Shown piece after piece: positions 26,811-37,196 of a stretch of 64,000 nucleotides of DNA. The DNA comes from Nemertoderma westbladi. Its lineage: Eukaryota; Xenacoelomorpha; Nemertodermatida; Nemertodermatidae. Every line of letters begins with the position of its first letter. The first letter of the stretch is position 1. The position numbers and the translations under genes were made by a program. A model generated the notes under the pieces. The model saw only the letters and a list, made by a program, of their open reading frames with translations. It ran no database searches and was not told where the DNA came from. The stretch is taken from NCBI GenBank assembly GCA_032718475.1, contig JAUCBJ010000358.1, positions 1-64,000 on the forward strand, read 5' to 3'.

Positions 26811-26877
26811 TTTACTTTATTTCCCTGAAACTTATTTACTTTATTTCCCGGAAACATTATTTACTTTATTTTCTGGG
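26811..26877 (+). repeat. 25-bp repeat TTTACTTTATTTCC(C)GGAAAC upstream of TIMM29
   Basis: Three units at about 26811, 26835 and 26861. The second contains the palindromic TTCCCGGAAA, a STAT-type dyad by sequence; the first has TTCCCTGAAA and the third TTTTCTGGG. It ends about 50 bp before the TIMM29 ATG and could be promoter-proximal or chance. Confidence 0.5.
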
Positions 26878-26928
26878 TCGCTTTTTTGATTGAATTTATA
26901 TAATTTAGCGACTCTTTTTTTTCTCGCG

Positions 26929-27612
26929 ATGTTGAATTTTCTCCGGCAAATAAAACTGCCGACGTTCCGGTTCAGCCGGAAGCCGCAACTTCCGGCGGTT
27001 AAGAAAGAGAAACTCCGGATCCGTGTCGCCAATTACGTCACCAACATCGGCCGCGATTACGTCACGGTCGCCAGGGAGACGGCGACCTCCAGCAGGAACT
27101 CGCCCCACAAGTTCGCCTTCTGGGTCGGTCTGTTCGGCTTGGCCTGTCTCGCCGGCTATACGAACCCTAGCAACGAGGACTACGTCGCTATGGTGACGGA
27201 ATGGAACGTCCGACTGGGGTTGCTAACCCCGGAGACGCGGAAGCCGCGATTGGACGGCTACATCAGTGACGTCACGATGTGGGTCAGCCAAGGGAGACTC
27301 CGTTGGCTCAACCTGTATCTGTTCAGCGTCGGTTGGCTCGGTAGCGATTCGGCTCGCTGCGCTCTTCCACACGCGACCATCTCGCAGGTTCAGCCGCCAC
27401 TCCGTGAACGCGTCGTCGATGTCGCCGCCTTCGGTTCCTACTTCATCCTCTCCAACATCGTCAAGGATTACGACGTTAACGACGACTCCTTCCAATGGAC
27501 CCAACGGTTAACAAAGAAACCAGATATCTCCGTTCTAGAACCGCTTATATCGCGACTCGGTCTACCGCTTCCGTCACGTGACCGGGAAACTATAGAGAAA
27601 GTCTCCACGTAA
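26929..27612 (+). CDS. TIMM29: Mitochondrial import inner membrane translocase subunit Tim29
   Basis: 227 residues (human 260). Tim29 is an animal-specific inner-membrane component of the TIM22 carrier-import complex. It shows a basic N-terminal matrix-facing region, RDY...ARE (about 42-50), a single membrane segment FAFWVGLFGLACLAGY (about 62-77), NPS...Y, then RLRWLNLYLFSVGW and the family-diagnostic RVVDVAAFGSYFIL...V.DYDVNDDSFQ region. The frame is open upstream to 26890, but the first ATG is at 26929. TATATAATTTAG gives an acceptor 20 nt before it. Intronless, GC-richer than its flanks. It is the last gene of the PSENEN-MRPS14-MRPS21-TIMM29 run. Confidence 0.92.
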   Translation: MLNFLRQIKLPTFRFSRKPQLPAVKKEKLRIRVANYVTNIGRDYVTVARETATSSRNSPHKFAFWVGLFGLACLAGYTNPSNEDYVAMVTEWNVRLGLLTPETRKPRLDGYISDVTMWVSQGRLRWLNLYLFSVGWLGSDSARCALPHATISQVQPPLRERVVDVAAFGSYFILSNIVKDYDVNDDSFQWTQRLTKKPDISVLEPLISRLGLPLPSRDRETIEKVST

Positions 27613-28437
27613 ATGATCCACCAATTAATAGTTATGTTTGTATTTTTTAATTGTTTTCTCGGAATGTGCCGAATATCTTCTATCTGTAATTGAGAATTTG
27701 CTTTATTTTGCCTTCAGTAAATATAACTTTCCATTGTTTCATCATAAAGGTTACCGGTACCAATCCAATCTGTTAAATCTTTTTGTTCAAATTTTCTCGA
27801 CCATTTTTGATGATTTTAAAAACCCGCGCGTAAATTTGGATTTTATTAAAACCGTTAACTGGACGGTATGTTTTGTCCGCATTGGAGTATTGAGACAAGA
27901 CCCTTTAAGGAGATATAACGGGTAACGAAGGGAGACGTTTACATGAACTATCCATGGGGAAGCAGCAGCCCTAACAGTCACGTTTCTGCACAAATATTGT
28001 ACCTGGCTGGAAACACAAAAAAAATGCCCAAGGACAATAAAACTGATTTGGATCACACACTATTTATATGTTTTGCTTGAAAACACCGCACAAATATATA
28101 TTCTGTAGAATTGTAACATACGTTTTTGATTGTCCACAGCCTGACAGCTCAATTTCACTTCAACAACAATATGTCATATTCTGAAAATCAATATACCAGA
28201 TAAGTTGTAAACATTCGAAAACCCACAAAATGTTGAGTCAGTAAAATAATTATGTTACTCTACATCCGTACAGAGTAAGAGTTGTTCGAGTGTTCCAGGT
28301 CTGTGACTCGATAAATCAGCACAATTCACTAAAATATTAATATAAAGTTATCTTATTTAAAGATGTTAAAACCGAGATATGAAAAGTACAATCATTATCT
28401 AACATATACACCATGAACCGTAATATAGTGTCATTTT
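27613..28437. other. 3' flank of TIMM29, no further gene
   Basis: Low-complexity AT-rich frames only. An AATAAA occurs at about 28036, far (420 nt) from the TIMM29 stop. Confidence 0.45.
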
Positions 28438-29303
28438 CTGATGATACGGATCCCCCCCCCCCCCCAGATTTTTCTACAAATCTTTATCATATTGCTTGAA
28501 ATTTGAAACACAACTATTTCCACTCACCGTTGTTGACCCCATGAAGCCGGAATTTTCGATTTTGCCTTTACATTTTTTTTATAAGCATTTTAAAAAAGTG
28601 TCCTTTGCGAATTCGCACCCTCCGCATCGTGGCCATTCAGCATTCTTCACATTAGTCGTGATTTTATCATATCAATAGAAAGCTTGCGTTGCAAGGATTC
28701 GAAATATGTAACAATATCTGAATTTCATTGAGAAAAAGCTGAGATATAGGCGTTCAAAGATTGCAAGAATTATTGTTCGCTGCAAGCCATTTATTCTATT
28801 TAATAAATACACAAAATTCTAGAAGGTGTTATTTATTTTATAAGTTGGTGGGCATCAGCGGTATTCCTATCCAATATATCTATTGCGTAGATATTCATAC
28901 TTATACAAAATGTTCCAGAACATCGTGTATTTATTTAATAGAATAAATGGCCTTCAGCGAACAATAATTCTTGCTATCTTTGAACCCTATATCTCAGCTG
29001 TTTCTCAATGAAATTCAGAAATTGTTACACATATTGAATCCTTGCAACGCAAGCTTTCTAATGATATGAAAAAATTACGACTAATACGAAGAATGGCCAC
29101 GATACGGAGGGTGCGATTTCGCTAAAGACACATTTTTAAAACGCCTATAAAAAAAATTTGAAGGCAAAATCGAAAATTCCGTCTTCATAGGGTCAACCAC
29201 GGTGAGTTGAACTAGGTATGTTTCAAAGTTAAAAAGCAATATGATAAAGATTTGTAGAAAAATCTGGGGGGGGGGGGGGGGGGGGGCGGGTCCGTGTCAT
29301 CAG
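28438..29303. mobile_element. 866-bp palindromic element with poly-C/poly-G ends, copy 1
   Basis: The two halves are inverted copies of each other almost to the centre (about 28870). The left end is CTGATGATACGGATCC plus a C run (28453-28466); the right end is a G run (about 29266-29286) plus GGTCCGTGTCATCAG. Inner matches include TTTTTCTACAAATCTTTATC, ATTGCTTGAAATTTGAAAC/GTTTCAAAG, CTTGCAACGCAAGCTTTCTA and TATTTAATAGAATAAATGGC. No protein is encoded. It would form a hairpin about 400 bp long. A related copy lies at 47198-47880. Confidence 0.85.
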
Positions 29304-30062
29304 TGTAATATGAATTGGGAGCATCGTATTTTATTTGATATTATGTATCTCTAAATTAAGTGGCTTTTAAATAAAGTATTATAAAGGAGGCTGTAAAGTG
29401 GAGGTTGACGAAATTGTGAGATGTCCCATAGATTGTCCAGCATTTATTATTGTCTGTAATTCTGCAGAAGTTGTAGTCGAGCCAACCGGTATAATAGTTC
29501 ATTACAGGATGGGCTGTCCCTCAATGTGAAAATGGGAGCAAGCCTTTGGCTTTGAGCACTTTTTCGACCATCTTTATTATGAAATTCATTTCGAAGTCGC
29601 ATGTCATCGTCATGTCATATCTGGTTGTACCGAACTGGCCGTGTTTCAGATAATGTTAGTTCTTTATTTTTTTTCCCGTGTAAACTAATCACCCGATCAT
29701 TGCACTTTCTAGCTCAGGATCTCGAGAATGCCTCCCTTGTGGGACGAAACCTTCCGCTCAGATGTCAATCGTAGACGATCACTGATTGCATGTAACTTAT
29801 GTATGAGTCACCAATTGCTCTTTTTAGTTTCGGGTATGATTTGGTTTTTGTTTACTTATTGCAACATATAAACACGCAAGATTTTACTGACGTGAATATT
29901 TTTATTTTATTGTCAATTACGTTGGTGTAATATAGACTTATACTGTACCAAGTATTTGCATAGGCTTCCTTTTACGTGAGATAAGAATTACTAATAATTA
30001 ATTGTATTTCTTTAAATAATAACACATTGGAATTTATTATTATGCGAATTGCAATTTATTTA
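29304..30062. other. Intergenic DNA, nothing recognised
   Basis: AT-rich, no gene or repeat recognised. Confidence 0.45.
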
Positions 30063-30440
30063 TTACAAATAGTGTTTGTAACTTTTTATACTATTTATAA
30101 TAGTGTTTGTAAAGCAGTGCTTTATATTATGCTGATAACAATGGTTTGTAACACAGGAACTTAGTGATTGAATAATCAGAGTCGCAGAGGTTGAAGCAGT
30201 GTAATAAATCTTTAATCTTTGTGTCCTGATTGTTGATTTGTGGTTGAATTTGAAGATGCGGATAATCTCACGAAAGTCATGGTGGATAGGGAGTTGTGGC
30301 TGTGCAACTTTGTTGATAAGCCGGCGTAGCATTCTTAATGCACGCTGTATTGGGCTTGCCAATTATGGATTTCATGGTGGCGCAAATTATTTTTTAAGCC
30401 GGCATAGCATCTCAATTTGCAAATTCAATGCAGCAGGCCG
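30063..30440 (-). mobile_element. LINE remnant related to the copy at 24658-25010
   Basis: The minus strand shares GAAGATGCGGAT, GTCATG.TG.ATAGGGAGTTGTGG and AAGCCGGC..AGCATTCTTAA (all given on +) with 24890-24990. Translation gives RRLINKVAQPQLPIHH and FREIIRIFKFN, a broken polyprotein segment. Part is duplicated internally (CATGGTGG near 30280 and 30375). Confidence 0.55.
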
Positions 30441-30666
30441 ATTATAGAAAGTTGATTTGTAAAATGAACAAATGTGGCGAGTATAATCAAATTGACCCTC
30501 GTCTCAATCAGAACCTCATAACAAAAACTTCTTAACAATAAGGTAATAAAAAATTTGAATAATATTACAAAAAGAAACTTTTTGTGTAAAAAGTTTGATA
30601 TATTATTTGGTAAATTTCTCTAATTTTAAAATATCAATCGATAGAAACTGTTAGAAATAGGGTTGA

Positions 30667-31479
30667 ACCGGATATCTGGTGTACCGGATATCTGGTGTTC
30701 CGGATATCTGGTGTACCGGATATCTGGTGTACCGGATATCTGGTGTACCGGATATCTGGTGTACCGGATATCTGGTGTACCGGATATATCTGGTGTACCG
30801 GATATATCTGGTGTACCGGATATATCTGGTGTACCGGATATATCTGGTGTACCGGATATCTGGTGCACCGGATATCTGGTGTACCGGATATCTGGTGTAC
30901 CGGATATCTGGTGTACCGGATATATCTGGTGTACCGGATATATCTGGTGTACCGGATATATCTGGTGTACCGGATATATCTGGTGTACCGGATATCTGGT
31001 GTACCGGATATCTGGTGTACCGGATATCTGGTGTACCGGATATCTGGTGTACCGGATATCTGGTGTACCGGATATCTGGTGTACCGGATATCTGGTGTAC
31101 CGGATATCTGGTGTACCGGATATCTGGTGTACCGGATATTTGGTGTACCGGATATCTGGTGTAGCGGATATCTGGTGTACCGGATATCTGGTGTACCGGA
31201 TATCTGGTGTACCGGATATCTGGTGTACCGGATATCTGGTGTAGCGGATATCTGGTGTACCGGATATCTGGTGTACCGGATATCTGGTGTAGCGGATATC
31301 TGGTGTACCGGATATCTGGTGTACCGGATATCTGGTGTACCGGATATCTGGTGTACCGGATATCTGGTGTACCGGATATCTGGTGTACCGGATATCTGGT
31401 GTACCGGATATCTGGTGTACCGGATATCTGGTGTACCGGATATCTGGTGTACCGGATATCTGGTGTACCGGATATCTGG
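30667..31479. repeat. 16-bp minisatellite, near-palindromic unit
   Basis: About 50 copies of ACCGGATATCTGGTGT, with two blocks of an 18-bp variant (CCGGATATATCTGG, about 30780-30850 and 30915-30985). The unit is nearly its own reverse complement around GATATC. Since 16 is not a multiple of 3, each frame cycles and stays open on both strands; the apparent proteins are artefacts. Abrupt ends on both sides; GC-rich CCGGGCCGGCTCCGGG follows. Confidence 0.95.
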
Positions 31480-32030
31480 CCGGGCCGGCTCCGGGCGGAT
31501 TTCAATTTTTTGCCGGCTTTTCATTTCTACGAATTGTTGAAAAAATTTACAATTAATGTAGATTTTCAAAAACACATCAAACTAATTGTATTTTAAATTC
31601 AAACAAATTTAAACGTAAGCAAATACAATGGAATTATAATTTTTTTCATAGTTTGTCTATTCATTCATATTTTGAATTATGATAAAGTCTAAAGCTTCAT
31701 GACTATTTTTATGACTATCTACATGCTGAGCTGACTGACTACTTTTTACCAAGAATATTTATAATATATAACACGTAATATATAATAAGTACACGTGACG
31801 TATGATGCCCATATAATAATTATAAGTTCTAGTCAATAATTATTATATTGGCCAATCGCGCGGAAGCGTTGATTTTAGATTAAGTGGTGATATACAATCC
31901 GGCACATCCCTAGTTAGAAAGATAATTTGAAAAATTCATAGACACAAAAAACGTATTGCAATTATCTGTCGGTATAATAAATAAATAAAAATATCAACCG
32001 TAATTGCATTGCATATGTTTAGAGTTGTCT
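31480..32030. other. Intergenic DNA, nothing recognised
   Basis: AT-rich. No gene seen. Confidence 0.4.
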
Positions 32031-32265
32031 GCTAGTGAATGACGTCACGTCTTTTTCCCCTACCTAAGTACATATACTAGTGAATGTCGTCACGCCTTTT
32101 GCCCCAGCCCTTACCTTAGAATAATACTAGATAATGATTTCAAGCCTTTTGTCTTTACTTGGGGACGTGTGCTGGTGAATGACGTCATCCCTTTTGCCCC
32201 TACCTGAGAGCATATGCTAGAGAATGTCGTCACGCCTTTTGTCCGAGAACGTAAGCTGGTAAATC
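32031..32265. repeat. Degenerate repeat with TGACGTCA-type motifs
   Basis: About four loose units follow CTAGTGAATG(A/T)CGTCAC.CCTTTTGCCCC.ACCT.AG...ATA. They include perfect TGACGTCA dyads (about 32040 and 32180) and TGTCGTCACG variants. TGACGTCA is the CRE/ATF site by sequence; whether it functions here is unknown. It lies 220 bp from the tRNA gene. Confidence 0.6.
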
Positions 32266-32480
32266 TAAATCACATCACTCAACTACATTGGTTTCTTTGT
32301 TGCGCCACCTACCCAACGATTTGGGAACCTGGCAGCGGGAGTTGGGGTAGCACGAGAGTTCATAATAATAATATGTGAAATCAGCATTTTATAGATAGGA
32401 GAACACGTCACCGTAATAAAGGGCTTTGCAATATGTGCGAAATGATATCGTTTACGAAACGAAAAAAAGTTAAAAATCAA

Positions 32481-32553
32481 CGCCCAACGTGGGGATCGAA
32501 CCCACAACCTTAGGATTAAGAGTCCTACGCTCTACCGATTGAGCTAGCCGGGC
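32481..32553 (-). tRNA. tRNA-Lys (anticodon CTT)
   Basis: A 73-nt cloverleaf on the minus strand: acceptor GCCCGGC pairs with GTTGGGC, A box TAGCTCAATCGG, anticodon arm GGACT-CTTAATC with loop CTCTTAA, T arm with GGTTCGATCCC. Discriminator G. No intron. A TTTTT terminator for RNA polymerase III follows within 10 nt. It lacks a SINE body, so it looks like a true gene. Confidence 0.95.
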
Positions 32554-33052
32554 TTATGAGGGCCAATAATCCAAATTTAATATAGTAAGGGCAGAAAATA
32601 CAGTCTTATAGGGGCCAATCCAGGGTTATAAGGTCCGATAATAACCATAATATTTTAGTAAGGTGCTATGTGGTATGCCAATAGTTAGTATAATTTATGA
32701 TCCTCGTAGCTAAATTTCACTCACTCACTACGTTCGTTCATGTAACGAACCACTGCGGATCAGCATAGAGTAAAGTGATACTTTACACACAAGTGTGCCA
32801 ACATACGTGTATTTCATTGTTAAAGAAATTTATTAATATCGTTGAAACAATTATCGATTAATCGCAAATCATTATGAAATAGGCGGGAAACCTAACCGTA
32901 ATAAATGAATAAATAAAAAAATAAATGAATAATTATAGGATATAAGGATAATTTATTTATCGAATCTTTCCATCCTGAAACCCAATATTAGTCATGGTTT
33001 TTATTTCAATTATTGCATTCTTTCGGAACTTTAATACTCAGAGTTCTCTTTT
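32554..33052. other. Intergenic DNA between tRNA-Lys and PRODH2
   Basis: AT-rich. Contains the reverse-strand AATAAA at 33005-33000, 47 nt past the PRODH2 stop. No other feature. Confidence 0.45.
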
Positions 33053-34459
33053 TTAAAACCGAAATAATCGTTTCTTTAATTCTCCCATAATCACAGATCT
33101 TTCTATTCGAATATTATCCAACATATTTCTACTTTCTACGGCTCTTCTCGACAGATACGGTATTGTTTCCTCAACAGGCCCATATGGGATCGATTTATAG
33201 ACGGGAATTCCCGCTTCCGATAGAGAATAGGAAAGACCATCATTGATGGCAAACACCTGTCCAAAGATCACACATTCATCCTTCATATCAATACCTAAAT
33301 TACTAATTGCGTCCAAGGCCCGTTGTACAGTCTGTATGTTGTGGGAGGCCACCATTAAGTGTGTGGTCCTTGGATCTTCAGCTACTCGCGCCATTAGCAG
33401 ATCCAAACAACGGCCGTATTGAGTAGTTGTCACATCGTAGCCATCATTTATTGGGCTCTCCACTCCCAACTCCGTGCACCTAGCTATCTCGCCTGACATG
33501 TACGCGCCGCGAACTAATTTACAACCGAATTTTATACCGTTTGCATCCAGGAATTCCAAGTGGCTTTGCAGTTGTGTATACGTATCTTTTAAGTATGCTT
33601 GATATGTTGACATGATTAAAGGACGCTGCAAGTTAAACAACATCTGGCATGCCAATATCATTGCGTTCAAGGTTTCTCGGCAATAACTCCACTCCTGGTC
33701 ATAAAATAGTTTAACATTGAGCTTGTCCGCGACTTTATTTATCCCGTGCAATCGATTTAGAGTTCCTGAAAACTCCGCCTGCTCAGATTCACTTAGAAAA
33801 TCCAAACTGAGTCCTTCTTTCGGATTAGCCATAAATTTCGCGAGTTTTCCTACATAAAGGTCGGACTTGGGATCCAAGTAGCTGGTTGACCCTACAATAT
33901 ATTCGTTTATCTTGTACAATAGATCCATACTGATCAAGGCACTGATTCTGGCCTGGGCGATACCCAAATGCCCAGCTGCCTCCTGGCTGTAGGCCATGCA
34001 TTTGATAACTTCTTCCATAACTTGATTATAATAAACCTCGCCTCTAGTACCCTCCCCTAAGCTGCTCTCATCCACTGCGTATATCATCGGTCGAACGTTA
34101 CCAATCATTAATTTCCGACAACATTCTAGAATTTCTTGGCGATTTTCTCCTCCTGCAAAGTGTCCGTACAGCGTGGATTTCAAGAACTTACGGTGACCCC
34201 AACTTCCTAGCAATTTGGCCGACAGCTTCAGTAAATATTCGCTATTTCGGACAAGAAAGTCGAACGAGCAGATACAAATGACGAATACAGAGCGCGTGAT
34301 CTCTTTAGTTGATTTATGGCTCAGATTGGCTATGTTGCCATGGGAACTGTTAATGTTTAATTTTTTCCATAAATTAGCAGTCGTCGAGATCCGTCGAAAT
34401 TGATCACATTGGTTGTTAGTGACAACGGATTTGACGCGACGTTCTATTGCTGACAACAT
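33053..34459 (-). CDS. PRODH2: Proline/hydroxyproline dehydrogenase, PRODH2-like
   Basis: 468 residues with a likely mitochondrial presequence (first 40 residues basic and Ser/Thr-rich). The FAD enzyme oxidises trans-4-hydroxyproline (or proline) to the pyrroline carboxylate in mitochondria, passing electrons to quinone. Domains: an N-terminal helical region with STLYGHFAGGE, then the (beta/alpha)8 barrel with LFYDQEWSY, STYQAYLKD, the FAD-binding KLVRGAYM..E, HLMVASHN..TV, FGQ...ND.LSY.L...G and the C-terminal substrate signature VYKSIPYGPVEETIPYLSRRAVESR. The VYKSIPYG form and the LMVASHN stretch are nearer human PRODH2 than PRODH1, hence the name. Specificity cannot be settled by eye. It is intronless over 1.4 kb, unusual for this family in animals. 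Polyadenylation signal 47 nt past the stop. Confidence 0.92.
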   Translation of the reverse strand: MLSAIERRVKSVVTNNQCDQFRRISTTANLWKKLNINSSHGNIANLSHKSTKEITRSVFVICICSFDFLVRNSEYLLKLSAKLLGSWGHRKFLKSTLYGHFAGGENRQEILECCRKLMIGNVRPMIYAVDESSLGEGTRGEVYYNQVMEEVIKCMAYSQEAAGHLGIAQARISALISMDLLYKINEYIVGSTSYLDPKSDLYVGKLAKFMANPKEGLSLDFLSESEQAEFSGTLNRLHGINKVADKLNVKLFYDQEWSYCRETLNAMILACQMLFNLQRPLIMSTYQAYLKDTYTQLQSHLEFLDANGIKFGCKLVRGAYMSGEIARCTELGVESPINDGYDVTTTQYGRCLDLLMARVAEDPRTTHLMVASHNIQTVQRALDAISNLGIDMKDECVIFGQVFAINDGLSYSLSEAGIPVYKSIPYGPVEETIPYLSRRAVESRNMLDNIRIERSVIMGELKKRLFRF

Positions 34460-34647
34460 CGCCTTATGATTAACTTAAGCGCTAACCAGAATACAAACAC
34501 AATACTACATTACTGACATCGCAAAAATTTACCTTCGGGTTGAACAATCAGATAAATGTTTGGGTTCAGCTTATGTGTGCCCTCTATAGTAAGTACAGCA
34601 GTAGACCGTAGGGTGCGCTACGCCACTGAACACAGATAGGGCCTACA

Positions 34648-37196
34648 GTCAAATTTTCCAGTACACCACTAAAAACACAAATTTTCCAGTACACCACAAA
34701 ACACAAAAACTTTTCAGTACGCCAATAAACGCACAAATTTTCCAGTACGCCACTAAACACACAAATATTCCAGTACGCCAATAAACACACAAATTTTTCA
34801 GTACACCACTAAAAACACAAATTTTCCAGTACACCACAAAACACAAAAACTTTTCAGTACGCCAATAAACGCACAAATTTTCCAGTACGCCACTAAACAC
34901 ACAAATATTCCAGTACGCCAATAAACACACAAATTTTCCTGTACGCCACTAAACACACAAATTTTTCAGTACGCCACTAAAAACACAAATTTTACTGTAC
35001 GCCACTAAACACACAAATTTTTCTGTACGTCACTAAAATCACAAATTTTCCAGTACGCCACTAAAAACACAAATTTTCCAGTACACCACAAAACACAAAA
35101 ACTTTTCAGTACGCCAATAAACGAACAAATTTTCCAGTACGCCACTAAACACACAAATATTCCAGTACGCCAATAAACACACAAATTTTTCAGTACGCCA
35201 CTAAAAACACAAATTTTACTGTACGCCACTAAACACACAAATTTTTCTGTACGTCACTAAAATCACAAATTTTCCAGTACGCCACTAAACACACAAATTT
35301 TCAAGTACGCCAATAAACAGTCATATTTTCCTGCACGGCACTAAACACACAAATATTCCAGTACGCCAATAAACACACAAATTTTCCAGTACGCCACTAA
35401 ACACACAAATATTCCAGTACGCCACTAAACACACAAACTTTCCAGTACGCCACTAAACACACAAATATTCCAGTACGCCACTAAACACAAAAACTTTCCA
35501 GTACGCCAATAAACGCACAAATTTTCCAGTACGCCACTAAACACACAAATATTCCAGTACGCCACTAAACACACAAACTTTCCAGTACGCCACTAAACAC
35601 ACAAATATTCCAGTACGCCAATAAACACACAAAGTTTTCAGTACGCCACTAAAAACACAAATTTTCCAGTACGCCGCTAAACACACAAACTTTCCAGTAC
35701 GCCACTAAACACAAAAACTTTCCAGTACGCCAATAAACACACAACATTTTTTAGTACGCCACTAAAAACACAAATTTTACTGTACGCCACTAAACACACA
35801 AATTTTTCTGTACGTCACTAAAATCACAAGTTTTACAGTGTGCCACTACTTTCCAGTACGCCACTAAACACACAAACTTTCCAGTACGCCAATAAACACA
35901 CAAAATGTTTTAATACGCCACTAAAAACACAAATTTTACTGTAGGCCACTAAACACACAAATTTTTCTGTACGTCACTAAAATCACAAGTTTTACAGTAC
36001 GCCTCAAAACACACAAATTTTCAAGTACGCCAATAAACAGTCATATTTTCCTGCACGGCACTAAACACACAAATTTTCCAGTACGCCACTAAAATCACAA
36101 GCGCCACTAAAAATCACAAATTTTCCAGTACGCCACTAAACACACAAACTTTCTAGTACGTCAATAAACACACCAATTTTCCAGTACGCCACTAAACACA
36201 CAAATTTTCCAGTACGCCACTAAACACACATATTTTCCAGTACGCCACTAAACTGTCAAATTTTCCTGTACGCCACTAAACACACAAAATTTCCAGTACG
36301 CCAAAAAACAGTCATATTTTCCTGTACGGCACTAAACACACAAAGTTTCCAGTACGCCACTAAAATCACAAGCGCCACTAAAGACACAAATTTCCCAGTA
36401 CGCCACTAAACACACAAATTTCCAGTACGCCAATAAACAGTCAAATTTTCCTGTACGGCACTAAACACATAAATTTTCAAGTACGCCACTAAAAACACAA
36501 ATTTTCCAGTACGCCACTAAACACACAAACTTTCCAGTACGCCACTAAAAACACAAATTTTCCAGTACGCCACTAAACACACAAATTTTCCTGTACGCCA
36601 CTAAACATACAAATTTTCCAGTACGCCACTAAACATACAAATTTTCCAGTACGCCACTAAACACACAAATTTTCCTGTACGTCACTAAACATACAAATTT
36701 TCCACGACGCCACTAAACATACAAATTTTCCTGTACGCTACTAAACATACAAATTTTCCAGTACGCCACTAAACACACAAATTTTCCAGTACGCCACTAA
36801 ACACACAAATTTTCCGGTACGCCACTAAACACACAAATTTTCAAGTACGCCACTAAACACACAAATTTTCCAGTACGCCACTAAACATACAAATTTTCCT
36901 GTACGCTACTAAACATACAAATTTTCCAGTACGCCACTAAACATACAAATTTTCCAGTACGCCACTAAACATACAAATTTTCCAGTACGCAGCTAAACAT
37001 ACAAATTTTCCTGTACGCTACTAAACATACAAATTTTCCAGTACGCTACTAAACATACAAATTTTCCAGTACGCCACTAAACACACAAATTTTCCTGTAC
37101 GCCACTAAACACACAAATTTTCCAGTACGCCACTAAACACACAAATTTTCCAGTACGCCACTAAACACACAAATTTTCCTGTACGCCTCTAAAAAC
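34648..37196. repeat. 28-bp minisatellite, 2.5 kb
   Basis: About 90 copies of TTTTCCAGTACGCCACTAAA plus CACACAAA, with recurring variants (CCTGTACGCCA, CCAATAAACGC, CCAGTACGCTACTAAACATA). Variants occur in blocks, e.g. 34660-34930 partly repeats at about 35050-35200, showing multi-unit duplication. The minus-strand frames are repeat artefacts. It starts about 190 bp upstream of the PRODH2 start codon, with only the presumed promoter between. Confidence 0.95.

Noticed and set aside
26890-26928. Upstream extension of TIMM29 to 26890
   Set aside because: No ATG in the extension, and it crosses the acceptor at 26907-26908; ATG at 26929 is preferred.
30634-31575. Frames of up to 313 codons (GTPDIRYTRYPVHQIS repeats)
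   Set aside because: By-product of a 16-bp repeat lacking stop codons; open on both strands.
34584-35238. Minus-strand frames with WRTGKFVCLVAYWKI repeats
   Set aside because: 28-bp repeat translation; frames end at unit variants.
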